Below, one piece after another: positions 25,087 to 33,896 of a stretch of DNA of 64,000 bases (position 1 is its first letter; each line of letters begins with the position of its first letter). The translations under genes were made by a program, and so were the position numbers. The notes beneath the pieces are model-generated. The model did not search any database. It was not told the DNA's origin and worked only from the letters and a program-made list of their open reading frames with translations. The DNA is from Sphingomonas sp. S2-65 (GTDB lineage: Bacteria > Pseudomonadota > Alphaproteobacteria > Sphingomonadales > Sphingomonadaceae), in NCBI RefSeq assembly GCF_021513175.1, contig NZ_CP090953.1, positions 3,282,501-3,346,500 on the forward strand, written 5' to 3'.

Positions 25087-27855
25087 ATGAGCAATAGACG
25101 GAGCCGGCATGTGCTGCTTGTCGCCGCGACCATGCTGGCGCTCTCGGTTCTCGCCGTAGACAGCATCGCCGGCTTCGATGTTTCCGTTTCGATCCTCTAT
25201 CTGGCGGTCCTCGTCCTGATCGCGCGCGCCGGGACGGCACGGGAAGTCAGCGGCGGCGCCTTGGCGTGCGCCATGCTGGCGGCTGCCTCCTGGTACGTGG
25301 TCCATGGTGCAGACCCGACGGTCGCAAGCGTCTTGCGCCTCGCCTTCGCCTGCGTGGCCATCAGCGTGACCGGAGCGCTGCTCATCAGCCGCAAGAAGCT
25401 GGAGACGGCGCGCCGGGATCTGGAGCGCAGTCGTGCCGAAGTCGAGTATTTCGCCAACTCAGTGCCTCAGATCCTGTGGCGGGCGAATGCTCAAGGGGAG
25501 ATACAGTATTTCAACGCGCGGGTGAGCGAGGTCACCGGCCTGAATCGCGAGAGCGCGCTTGACGCGCAGCGCTATATGGAGGCCATCCATCCTGACGATC
25601 TCGCATCCACCGCGGAGGCGGTTGCCGCGGCCGTCGCTGCGCAGACTACCTCGAGCATCTATGCTCGTCTGCGGCATGTCGATGGTAGCTATCGCTGGAT
25701 GCACCTGTTCGACCAGCCTGTCCGCTCCCCTATAACCGGGGAGATCGAGCGTTTTGGCGGCGCCACCGACGTTCACGAGGAGTTCGAGAGCAAGCAGGAA
25801 CTGATCAGGCTCCGCTCCGAACTGGAGGACACCCAAAGGGATCTGGAGCACTTCGCGGACTCTGTTCCGCAAATCCTGTGGCGTTCGACCCGCGAGGCAC
25901 ATGTCGACTACTACAACAAGCGATACGACGAGATCGTCGGTCGCGACCGGCACGATACGATTGCGCGGCAGGACTGGATCGAGGACTTCCATCCCGACGA
26001 TCGCGACTGGTATCTCGAGCGGGTTCGGACCTCATTCGAGGCGGGCACGGAGCTTCAGGCCGTCTTTCGCCTGCGGCACGCGGATGGCAGCTATCGGTGG
26101 ATGTCGCTTGTAGGTAGGCCGGTGCGCTCCGAGGACGGGGAGGTGCTGCGCTATTACGGCGGGGTCTCCGACGTTCACGAGGATGTGCTCGCGCGGCAGG
26201 AGCTGCAGCGATTGAGGGGCGAGCTAGAGCAGAGCCAGGCCGAACTCCAGAACTTCACCGACTCGGTTCCCCAGATACTATGGAGAGCGAGCCCGGAGGG
26301 TCCCGTGGAGTATTTCAATCGCCGCTACACCGATCTCACCGGGCAGTCGGTCGAAGACGCGATCGCGAAGGAGAGCTGGCGCGAGACTATCCACCCGGAA
26401 GATCGCGAGCAGGCGTTTGCCGCCCTGGTTAAGTCGAGAACTGGAGAGGGGCCGCTTCGCTGCAAGTTCCGGATGCTGCACGCGGACGGCAGCTATCGAT
26501 GGATGTCGCTCTATGCATTGCCGGTCTTCGATGCCGACGGAAGGATGACGGGACGCTACGGGGGAACCGTCGACATCCACGATGAGGTCCTCGCGAGCGA
26601 GCAGATCAGTCTTCTGAATGCCACCCTGGAGGCTCGTGTCGAAGAGCGGACAGCAGACCTCCTGCGGACGGAAGCACGGTATGCGAGCCTGTTCGACGTC
26701 AGCAACATCACCTTCGCGGAGATGGACTTCAGCGCGACCGAGCCGTTGCTGGACGAGTTGCGCGAAAAGGGTGTGACGGATCTTCGCGCCTTCATGACGG
26801 AGAATCCGGACGTATTCGCGCGATGCCTGGCGCTCATCCGAACCACTAGGGTCAACGAGGCTTTGGCTCGGATGATGGGCTATGCGGATGTCGCAGAGCT
26901 CGTTTCCAATCCCCCGGCGCAGAATGCGGATGACGGACCTCAGGTGCTGCTGCGGCAGCTGGAGATGTATTACTACGGCATCGACCATATAGACGGACGA
27001 ACCGTCCTGATGGGGAAAAACGGTGTGAGGATACCCGTGTACTTCACGGTCAATCGTCTTGCCGACGGCCTTCACCTGTCGAGCCATGTGGATCTGCGGG
27101 CCCAGGAGAGGATCGAGGAGCTTCGGCTTGCCGCGAAGGAGGAGTTCGCTCGCGCCAACCGGGTCGCCACAGTGGGGGCCTTTTCCGCGTCTATCGCCCA
27201 CGAGCTGAACCAGCCCATCGCCTCGATGGTCATGGACGCGCAGACGGCCCTGAGATGGCTGCAAAGGGAGGAGCCGGATATCGGCTCCGCCGAGCGTAGC
27301 CTCGAACGTCTGACGCGCACGACGCAGCGGGTGGCCGGCATCGTCAAACGAACGCGCGACAGCATCGTGGCAGGAACTCGTGTCGCTAAGCCGGTCGACC
27401 TGTGTGCACTCGCCGCGGAGACGCGCGATCTGCTTGAGCGCGACATGCGAGTTGCCGAGGCGGCTCTCGAGATCGACTGCGAAGACGGATTGCCGCTCGT
27501 TTCGGGTGACCCGGTCGATCTGCAGCAGATCTTCGTCAATCTGGTCAGCAACGCGGCTGATGCGATGCGCGATCAGCCCGGCGAGCGCATCATCTCGCTT
27601 TCTTTGGTGCGTGCCGAGGACGGCGTCCGCGTTCGGGTCTCCGATACGGGTCCGGGCATACCGGAAGGCGAGTTCGAGAAGCTATTCCAGCCATTCTACA
27701 CCACCAAGCCGACCGGCATCGGGATGGGCCTTCAGATATGCAGGTCGGCGGTGGAGGCGCTGGGCGGCGAGTTGGCAGCCATGAACCGCCCCGAAGGTGG
27801 AGCGCTCTTCACGTTCACGCTGCCGTCTCTCGAAGCAGGCTCTCCCAGGGGATGA
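25087..27855 (+). CDS. membrane histidine kinase with three PAS repeats, FixL-like
   Basis: A 922-residue sensor kinase. The N-terminus has three to four hydrophobic segments within about 8-105. Three similar PAS/PAC units follow, each opening SVPQILWR (near 120, 260 and 395), then a divergent PAS-like region (about 540-680). HisKA carries His705 in SIAHELNQP. HATPase_c follows (about 800-915), with NLVSNAADAM, DTGPGIP and GIGMGLQICRSAV. The repeats look like internal duplications. The ATG at 25087 removes a short leader of poor character. No regulator gene is adjacent; a palindrome copy lies in its promoter, so it may be both input to and target of the regulator at 4078. Confidence 0.93.
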   Translation: MSNRRSRHVLLVAATMLALSVLAVDSIAGFDVSVSILYLAVLVLIARAGTAREVSGGALACAMLAAASWYVVHGADPTVASVLRLAFACVAISVTGALLISRKKLETARRDLERSRAEVEYFANSVPQILWRANAQGEIQYFNARVSEVTGLNRESALDAQRYMEAIHPDDLASTAEAVAAAVAAQTTSSIYARLRHVDGSYRWMHLFDQPVRSPITGEIERFGGATDVHEEFESKQELIRLRSELEDTQRDLEHFADSVPQILWRSTREAHVDYYNKRYDEIVGRDRHDTIARQDWIEDFHPDDRDWYLERVRTSFEAGTELQAVFRLRHADGSYRWMSLVGRPVRSEDGEVLRYYGGVSDVHEDVLARQELQRLRGELEQSQAELQNFTDSVPQILWRASPEGPVEYFNRRYTDLTGQSVEDAIAKESWRETIHPEDREQAFAALVKSRTGEGPLRCKFRMLHADGSYRWMSLYALPVFDADGRMTGRYGGTVDIHDEVLASEQISLLNATLEARVEERTADLLRTEARYASLFDVSNITFAEMDFSATEPLLDELREKGVTDLRAFMTENPDVFARCLALIRTTRVNEALARMMGYADVAELVSNPPAQNADDGPQVLLRQLEMYYYGIDHIDGRTVLMGKNGVRIPVYFTVNRLADGLHLSSHVDLRAQERIEELRLAAKEEFARANRVATVGAFSASIAHELNQPIASMVMDAQTALRWLQREEPDIGSAERSLERLTRTTQRVAGIVKRTRDSIVAGTRVAKPVDLCALAAETRDLLERDMRVAEAALEIDCEDGLPLVSGDPVDLQQIFVNLVSNAADAMRDQPGERIISLSLVRAEDGVRVRVSDTGPGIPEGEFEKLFQPFYTTKPTGIGMGLQICRSAVEALGGELAAMNRPEGGALFTFTLPSLEAGSPRG

Positions 27856-28071
27856 GTCCGTTCATTGCTTGAGCAGCGCATCGGTTCAGAGCCGGTCCGA
27901 TGTGTGCCCAAACACTTCCGTCGTTCCGCAGCCAAGTCGCCGAGCAGTCAGGTGCGTGGGAGGTCCACACGCAGCCCAGCGGAGTATGACTTACCGGCCG
28001 GCCATCGGATCATGGGGCTTCTACACCGCTCTAGGACTTCCATCTCTCAACTACGGCCAAGGAGGGAGCCA

Positions 28072-28713
28072 TCAAGAGCAACCTTCGACATAGGCCAGCA
28101 CCGGCATCAGGCCGATGTGGATCAGGCTCACCTTTCCGTCGCGTCCGATCTCGAACCGGACCGCAGGGCCGCCGCTCGCCGCGTTTGGAGCCGTAAGATA
28201 CTTGGCCGGGGCCTTCTCGTATTTGTGCGGCTCCTCGCGGAAGCCTCCGAACCACTTCTTCACGTCCCTTTCGGTTGCGCCAACGCCAAGTCCCTCAGCG
28301 AGCTTCACATCGGAGCGCTGACCGACCGTTATGCGCTGAACCTTCCCACCTGAGACGATGGCATAGACGCCGGGGTATCTCGGCGAGCTGACGGTGCGGC
28401 AGGCGCCGCTGGTCTGGGCGCCGCGCTCGGCCCATGATCCTCCAGCGGGAGGTGCCTGGCCGATCCTCAGATCACCGAGACCCTCAAGCCCGATCACCTT
28501 GGCCGCGACAGAACCTGCTGAAGTCTCATCAGCCTTCGCAGGCTCCACCTTCCGCCTGGCCTCGGTCGGGATAGGAGACGCTGCCGCATCAGCCTTGGCT
28601 GGTTCGCCGCCTCGCGGCGCAGTGACATTCGCTCCTTCCGATCCGGGAGAGCACGCGGCGAGCGCGAGGATGAACGCGAGGGGAAGCGGCCTGAACGTGA
28701 TTTCTGGTCTCAT
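28072..28713 (-). CDS. lipoprotein of unknown function
   Basis: A 213-residue protein with a lipoprotein signal peptide: hydrophobic LAFILALAAC with lipid-acceptor Cys21. An Ala/Pro/Lys-rich linker (about 25-70) follows, then a compact domain containing DLRIGQAPPAGGSWAERG, a Cys near 103 and a terminal Cys. It is not recognised as a named family. It is divergent from the isochorismatase-like gene; the shared 152-bp region has a good palindrome copy 38 bp before its start. Confidence 0.72.
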   Translation of the reverse strand: MRPEITFRPLPLAFILALAACSPGSEGANVTAPRGGEPAKADAAASPIPTEARRKVEPAKADETSAGSVAAKVIGLEGLGDLRIGQAPPAGGSWAERGAQTSGACRTVSSPRYPGVYAIVSGGKVQRITVGQRSDVKLAEGLGVGATERDVKKWFGGFREEPHKYEKAPAKYLTAPNAASGGPAVRFEIGRDGKVSLIHIGLMPVLAYVEGCS

Positions 28714-28750
28714 GCGAGAGGAACGTGGGGCGACGACTGGAGGTTTCCTG

Positions 28751-28768
28751 CCCCTGCCTTGGTATGGG
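28751..28768. promoter_or_regulatory. palindromic operator-like site
   Basis: On the minus strand it reads CCCATACCAAGGCAGGGG, a strong match to the repeated palindrome. It is 38 bp upstream of the lipoprotein gene and 98 bp upstream of the isochorismatase-like gene. Confidence 0.58.
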
Positions 28769-28865
28769 TGCGCGCCTCCTCTCGTAGAATGGAAGCGGCG
28801 CCATCGAGCGAGCAGGAATTGCGCAACGGCGATCTTGTTCGCCGCTCACCCGCTCCGAGGTATCG

Positions 28866-29585
28866 ATGACCTATACGCCCAGCAATCCGGCCTACGCCGA
28901 CCCTACTGAGCCGGCGCTCCCACCGAGCACGTTCAAGCTCGACCTCGCGCGCGTCGCCATCGTCGTCACGGACCCGCAGATCGACTTTCTCGGCTCGGCG
29001 GGGGCGGCGTATCCGGTATTCGCCGAGAGCATCGCGGAGCAGGGGACGGTGCCCAACCTGCGGCGATTGTTCGAGGCGGCGAAGCGGTTCGACCTCCCGC
29101 TCATCATCTCCCCTCACTACTACTATCCGCACGATCATCGCTGGAGCTTCCAAGCGCCCGGCGAGGCATTGATGCACAAGCTCGGAATGTTCGAGCGGAG
29201 GGATCCGCTCTCAGTCGACGGCTTCACCGGCTCGGGAGCGGACTGGCTTCCTGAACTCAAGGATCTGATTGACGACGGGCGGACGGTCGTGTGCTCGCCC
29301 CACAAGATCGCTGGCCCGCAGACCAACGACACGCTCTTCCAGCTGCGCAAGACTGGTGCCACGCAGGTCATTCTGGCTGGAATGGCCGCCAACTTCTGCG
29401 TCGAGTCACACCTTCGTGATTTCGTCGAACATGGTCTCGAGGTCGTGGTCGTCCGTGACGCGACCGCCGGGAGCAAGATTCCCGAGGGCGACGCTTACGC
29501 CGCCGCACTATTGAACTTCCGGTGGCTGGCGAATGCGCTGTGGTCGACCGAGGAGACCATCGAGAAGCTGGAGGCGGCGCGATGA
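28866..29585 (+). CDS. isochorismatase-family cysteine hydrolase
   Basis: A 239-residue cytoplasmic hydrolase. The Asp of the catalytic triad is in [10 protein letters not shown], the Lys probably in CSPHKIAG and the nucleophile Cys178 in [11 protein letters not shown]. This layout fits the isochorismatase-like family, which also hydrolyses amides and N-carbamoyl compounds. The order of triad residues is complete, so it should be active; the substrate is unknown. GAGG in CCGAGGTATCGATG serves as ribosome binding site. Its stop overlaps the start of the haloperoxidase-like gene by 4 bp. Confidence 0.9.
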   Translation: MTYTPSNPAYADPTEPALPPSTFKLDLARVAIVVTDPQIDFLGSAGAAYPVFAESIAEQGTVPNLRRLFEAAKRFDLPLIISPHYYYPHDHRWSFQAPGEALMHKLGMFERRDPLSVDGFTGSGADWLPELKDLIDDGRTVVCSPHKIAGPQTNDTLFQLRKTGATQVILAGMAANFCVESHLRDFVEHGLEVVVVRDATAGSKIPEGDAYAAALLNFRWLANALWSTEETIEKLEAAR

Positions 29586-30559
29586 CTCTAGGTGAACTGG
29601 ATCTGGCCGTGCTCCTGGAGCCGACCCGCCGCCAGCTTCTTGGCGGAATGATCGCCGCAGGCGCGGTCGCCGGCGTTCCCGCCTTCGCCGCCCCCCTTTC
29701 CCACGACCTAGCAGACGGAGACATGACCATGGCCACGTTCACGACCAAGGATGGCACGCAGATCTTCTACAAGGACTGGGGGCCCAAGGAGGCCCAGCCG
29801 GTCGTGTTCCATCATGGCTGGCCCCTGAGCGCCGACGACTGGGACGCACAGATGCTGTTCTTTCTCGGCCACGGCTACCGCGTGATCGCCCATGACCGCC
29901 GCGGTCACGGTCGCTCGACGCAGACCGACACCGGCAACGACATGGACACCTACGCCGCGGATGTCGTCGAACTCACCGACCACCTGAACCTGAGGAATGC
30001 CGTTCATATCGGCCACTCCACCGGCGGCGGCGAAGTGGCTCGCTATGTGGCGAGGGCGAAGCCCGGCCGCGTTGCGAAGGCGGTGCTGGTCAGCGCGATC
30101 CCACCGATAATGGTGAAGTCGGACAAGAACCCCGGCGGCACGCCCATTTCCGTCTTCGACGGCTTCCGGCAGGCGCTCGCGGCGAACCGCGCGCAGTTCT
30201 ACCTCGATGTCGCGAGCGGGCCGTTCTACGGGTTCAACCGGGAGGGTGCAAAGGTCGTTCCCGGCACCATCCAGAATTGGTGGCGTCAGGGCATGATCGG
30301 CGGCGCCAAGGCGCAGTACGACTGCATCAAGGCCTTCTCCGAGACCGACCAGACTGAAGATCTGAAGGCGATCACGGTTCCGACGCTCGTGCTGCACGGA
30401 GATGACGACCAGGTCGTGCCGATCGCCGACGCCGCACTGCTCTCGGTGAAGCTGCTCAAGCACGGCACGCTCAAGGTCTACAAGGGCTATCCCCATGGGA
30501 TGCTGACCACGCACGCCGAGGTGCTGAACCCGGATCTGCTCGCCTTCGTAAGATCCTGA
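29582..30559 (+). CDS. alpha/beta hydrolase, cofactor-free haloperoxidase type, with Tat-like leader
   Basis: From ATG 29582 it is 325 residues. The first 40 include [22 protein letters not shown], read as a Tat-type twin-arginine signal with a cleavable end; the Tat assignment is inference. The mature part begins at an internal ATG (29724) whose product, [20 protein letters not shown], matches the usual start of non-haem chloroperoxidases. The triad is Ser146 in GHSTGGG, Asp in GDDDQVVP and His in GYPHGM. Such enzymes are perhydrolases or esterases. The ATGA overlap with the isochorismatase gene favours the long form. The internal start would give a cytosolic enzyme, so dual localisation is possible. 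Confidence 0.88.
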   Translation: MTLGELDLAVLLEPTRRQLLGGMIAAGAVAGVPAFAAPLSHDLADGDMTMATFTTKDGTQIFYKDWGPKEAQPVVFHHGWPLSADDWDAQMLFFLGHGYRVIAHDRRGHGRSTQTDTGNDMDTYAADVVELTDHLNLRNAVHIGHSTGGGEVARYVARAKPGRVAKAVLVSAIPPIMVKSDKNPGGTPISVFDGFRQALAANRAQFYLDVASGPFYGFNREGAKVVPGTIQNWWRQGMIGGAKAQYDCIKAFSETDQTEDLKAITVPTLVLHGDDDQVVPIADAALLSVKLLKHGTLKVYKGYPHGMLTTHAEVLNPDLLAFVRS

Positions 30560-30811
30560 GGAGCACGGTGGTGGACGTCGGTGCACCGGCCTCGGCGTCC
30601 GCTGCCGCTGCATACCGGAGGAGCGGCTGGCGATCGGCTCAGCGGTCGGGCGCGCGGAGGCGGCGCGTGGTCTCCTTCGCGTCGACCACCACCGCCGGAT
30701 GGACCTGCTTCTGCGCCCCCGGCCGAAATCCGCGGAACGAGGTGGGCCAGGGACCCTCTGTAGCCGGCGCGCGCAACCTCGCGCCGTGCTTCTGACTTCC
30801 GAGTAGGTCCC

Positions 30812-31324
30812 GTGTCCGGCGGATGCGCCTTGAATGCCGCAGCGACGGCGCATGTAGTGCAGACGGCGTTGGCTCCCGTCTTCATGCTTTCGGGGATAGG
30901 AGCGCTTCTGAATGTGTTCGCTTCCCGGCTGGCGAGGGTAGGCGATCAGGCGGATCAGCTTGCCCGGGAGCCGTGCGACCCGGCGCGTGCCGCGCGCTTG
31001 CGGAGGCTCCGGCGGCGCTCGCGCGCCCTCGACTTCGCGGTCGTTGCCGCCGCAGTCGCGGCGGCGATGACCTGCGGCTCCGTCTTCGTCCTGTTCCTGG
31101 CCGCTTTGCGCGACCGTGCAGCGGCTGAGCTGCTGTTCGCGCTCTTCGGCGGCGCGGTAGTCCTGACGATGCTCGCAATACTCTTCTTCGTTGGAGAGAT
31201 GCTGCTCGCAGCACGAGGTCTGCGCCGCGCAGTCGATGAGACGATCTCCACGATCTCCGACGCTGTCGTTCGCCCGGGCCAACTCGCCCAATCTGAGGGG
31301 TCGCTGACCGTCAGCGGAGGCTAG
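30812..31324 (+). CDS. DUF2721-family membrane protein
   Basis: A 170-residue inner membrane protein. The conserved family opening is VVQTALAPVFMLSGIGALLNVFASRLARVGDQA, with the first membrane segment; two further hydrophobic segments lie near 75-100 and 110-135, and a basic loop (RLRRLRRRSR) lies between. The function of the family is unknown. The GTG at 30812 is the first plausible start. It stands apart from its neighbours by about 250 bp and 560 bp. Confidence 0.82.
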   Translation: MSGGCALNAAATAHVVQTALAPVFMLSGIGALLNVFASRLARVGDQADQLAREPCDPARAARLRRLRRRSRALDFAVVAAAVAAAMTCGSVFVLFLAALRDRAAAELLFALFGGAVVLTMLAILFFVGEMLLAARGLRRAVDETISTISDAVVRPGQLAQSEGSLTVSGG

Positions 31325-31885
31325 CGGCTTCCCTGCGGACGGCTGCGGCGCAACTTCAACGCAGCGAGGAGAGAGGCGTCCTTGCGTTGCGAATGATTGA
31401 ACGGGTCAATGCACGTGCGGTCGTGGTTACACTTAGACGCCGATCATCGCCGGATTCGGCCCGTTGGCACTTCACCTTGCGGAGCCGATGCCGCCGTGCA
31501 CTAAGGGATGGGTGACCTGATGCGCATCGGCAGCGTCACGGCTTGGGCGGCCGCAGGCGTTCCGTTGTCGAGCGCCCTCTACCCTGAATCGCAACCCACC
31601 TTACTTAGGATTTCTCCGACAGCACGCTGGCTGGAGGGAGTGGAAGCGTGTTGCGTGTTAGCGGAAGTCTGCTTACGCCCGATCTCAGCCATTCAGTCGA
31701 GTATTGCGAGACACTGAAAGCAGTCATTCGTTCAGCGCGATCTTACCCGCTTTTCCATCTCCGCGCGGCGATTTCGGGAAAGAGCGATCGGGAACAGGTT
31801 TTGGGGCGGCGAAACCAGAACCGATCACCTGGGCGGCAGGCGCAGCCCGCTTTACCGGTGAGGGTTCGTTCTCGAAATGCGGCGG
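31325..31885. other. 561-bp region without recognised gene
   Basis: Short open frames exist on the plus strand (for example 31508-31717), but they show no signal, family motif or good ribosome site. The base composition is somewhat lower in GC than the neighbouring genes. It may be decayed sequence. Confidence 0.45.
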
Positions 31886-32581
31886 TTATCCTGCCAATGC
31901 CATCTCGATCGCCGCTGCCGCATGAAGGGCGGTCGTGTCGAACATCGGCACCTGACTATCTTCCGGCCGGATCAGCAGCATGATTTCGGTGCATCCCAGG
32001 ATCACCGCCTCCGCGCCGCTCTCAACTAGGCGGGTGATGATTGCGCGGTAAGCATCGCGCGATGCCGGCAAGACTTTACCAGCGACTAGCTCTTCATAGA
32101 TGATGCGATGGACGGTGGCGCGGTCCTCATCGTTTGGAGCGATGACGCTGAGGCCATGCTGATCGGCAAGCCGTCCTTTGTAGAACGCGTGCTCCATCGT
32201 GAACGCCGTGCCGAGCAGGCCTACCTTCCTGAAGCCGGCCGCCTTGATGCGTTCGGCCGTGGGATCGGCTATATGGAGCAGGGGCACGCCCACCGCGGCC
32301 TGAACGTCGGACGCCATGCGGTGCATGGTATTGGTGCAGATCAACAGCACGTCCGCACCGGCCGTCTCGAGGCGTTGTGCCGCATTGACCATATGCGTCG
32401 TCAGGCCAGGCCAATCGCCCCTGTGCTGCAAATCCTCGATCTCCGCGAAGTTGAACGACCATAGGAGGCACCGGGCCGACGCGGTCGGACCGAGCCTTTC
32501 CCGGACTCCCTCGTTGAGTATGCGATAATACTCCGCCGAACTCTCCCAGCTCATGCCGCCGATCAAGCCGATCATCTTCAT
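31886..32581 (-). CDS. aspartate/glutamate racemase family protein
   Basis: A 231-residue racemase-superfamily protein with the paired catalytic cysteines: Cys near 84 in LLICTNTMH and near 192 in AVILGCTEIMLLI. The MKMIGLIGGMSWESS opening and MFDTTALHAAAAI end match cytosolic aspartate racemase-like enzymes. It would interconvert amino acid enantiomers without a cofactor. Its start at 32581 overlaps the stop of the MarR-GNAT gene (ATGA), so the two act together or at least are made together. Confidence 0.9.
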   Translation of the reverse strand: MKMIGLIGGMSWESSAEYYRILNEGVRERLGPTASARCLLWSFNFAEIEDLQHRGDWPGLTTHMVNAAQRLETAGADVLLICTNTMHRMASDVQAAVGVPLLHIADPTAERIKAAGFRKVGLLGTAFTMEHAFYKGRLADQHGLSVIAPNDEDRATVHRIIYEELVAGKVLPASRDAYRAIITRLVESGAEAVILGCTEIMLLIRPEDSQVPMFDTTALHAAAAIEMALAG

Positions 32582-33546
32582 GCCGCTACACCCGTCTCGG
32601 CCCCGACATAGCGCATAGCTACATCGCACCTCGCATAGCGTGCGCCGTAATTGGCCATGATGGCCGCATCATGCCTGAACCCCAGCTTCTCGTAGAGGTG
32701 GATCGCCGCGGCACAGCGGCTGTTCGTCAACAGGTAGAGGGGATCGGCTCCGAGCGCGTGCGCCTTGTCGATGACGGCGTTCAGAAGGAACTCGCCGGCC
32801 TTGAGCCCGCGCGCTGTCTTGCGGACCCCCATCTTGGTCAGCTCGAAGCCGGTCGCGCTGGTCTTCTGAAGCGCGCACGTTCCGATGATCCCCAGTTCCC
32901 TCGCCTCGACGAACAGGACGGCACCGCCGGCTTCGATGATGCTGGCGCGCGGATTCTCCAGTGTTTTCCGATCCGTCTCCTCCATGCGGAACATGTCGGA
33001 AATCCATTCCGCGTTGATGTCGTGGAACTCGCGGGCGAGATCGTCGGAATAGTCGCGGATGGACAGCACGTTGGGCTGCGCTTGCGCCGCCAATTGATCG
33101 AGAGGGGTAGCCGCGAGCGCGTGTTCGACATCGGCGATGATCGCCAGAAGCTCGTCGGCACGTCCGGCTAGCAGCCGATCGATAGCTTCGGTGACTTGGG
33201 GAAAGACAAACAGCTTGGCGCGGGCAATTGCGGCGGCACCATTGTCGGTCAGTGATATGGTTCGGTGTCGCTGATCCCTTCCAGTCTCAGCCCGCACCAG
33301 TCCCATCTCCCCGAGCTGGCCTACACCTCGCGTTATTCCGGGCTGGCTAACGCCCACCACCTGCACGAGTTGACCGATCGTCAAAGCGCGGCCGTCCAGG
33401 GCTACGAGCAGGGGCATGTGGGCGGGCTGCACCTCCAGTCCAGCGGCAGTGATGGCCCGCGCCGCACCGGCCTGCATCCGCTCCCCAAGCCTCTTAAGCC
33501 GGCTTCCCAAGAAGGCGCTGCCCATGCCTCGAATCACATCATCCAT
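32578..33546 (-). CDS. MarR-GNAT bifunctional regulator/acetyltransferase
   Basis: A 322-residue fusion. The N-terminal MarR winged helix (about 15-140) has LTIGQLVQVVGVSQPGITRGVGQL, GLVRAETGRDQRHRTISLT and a helical linker. The C-terminal GNAT domain (about 165-315) has VLFVEARELGIIGTCALQ, the acetyl-CoA loop VRKTARGLKAGEFLL, and IHLYEKLGFRHD. Such fusions couple transcription control to N-acetylation. The ATG at 33546 is preferred to a longer frame that would read through the promoter palindrome. A 16-bp near-palindrome lies at 33565-33580. A coupled racemase follows. Confidence 0.88.
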   Translation of the reverse strand: MDDVIRGMGSAFLGSRLKRLGERMQAGAARAITAAGLEVQPAHMPLLVALDGRALTIGQLVQVVGVSQPGITRGVGQLGEMGLVRAETGRDQRHRTISLTDNGAAAIARAKLFVFPQVTEAIDRLLAGRADELLAIIADVEHALAATPLDQLAAQAQPNVLSIRDYSDDLAREFHDINAEWISDMFRMEETDRKTLENPRASIIEAGGAVLFVEARELGIIGTCALQKTSATGFELTKMGVRKTARGLKAGEFLLNAVIDKAHALGADPLYLLTNSRCAAAIHLYEKLGFRHDAAIMANYGARYARCDVAMRYVGAETGVAA

Positions 33547-33564
33547 AGCAACCCCACAGCTGAT

Positions 33565-33580
33565 ATATACCGCGTTATAT
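33565..33580. promoter_or_regulatory. AT-rich palindrome, probable MarR operator
   Basis: It reads ATATACCGCGTTATAT, a 16-bp palindrome with one mismatched pair, 19 bp upstream of the MarR-GNAT start. The AT-rich site is unlike its high-GC surroundings and overlaps the expected promoter, as MarR-type autorepression needs. Confidence 0.58.
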
Positions 33581-33896
33581 AGGGACAGGATGAATAGGAA
33601 AGTGGAATTGGTGAATACGGGAAATCCCAAGCATCATGCGCAGAGAACGGCATGGGCTATCCCGATTCACCATTGACTTCGGGAGAGGCGGCAGCGTTCC
33701 GCGATGTCAGCTATCGCGATCTTTCTTCCCGGAAGCGGCCAGTCCGTAAGCCACCCACTCTTGGACGCTCGCTAAAGCCCAGTTTGGGTCCAAAGCGCGG
33801 ACTAGACTTCGTTGATCCTCTGGTGCCGGAGGGCGCCTCCAGCCGCTTCATGGTCTTGCGTCCACATCGCGGCCCGGGACTCGATGATACCGGGGT

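Noticed and set aside
28849..28866. CTCCGAGGTATCG, a half site before the isochorismatase-like gene
   Set aside because: The GAGG is better explained as the ribosome binding site; the better palindrome is at 28751.
29708..31291. A 527-codon minus-strand open frame
   Set aside because: It lies opposite the haloperoxidase-like and DUF2721 genes, whose family motifs are clear, and has no recognisable domain.
31508..31717. A 69-codon plus-strand open frame in the 31.3-31.9 kb gap
   Set aside because: No motif, signal or ribosome site, and it has no neighbour that would explain it.
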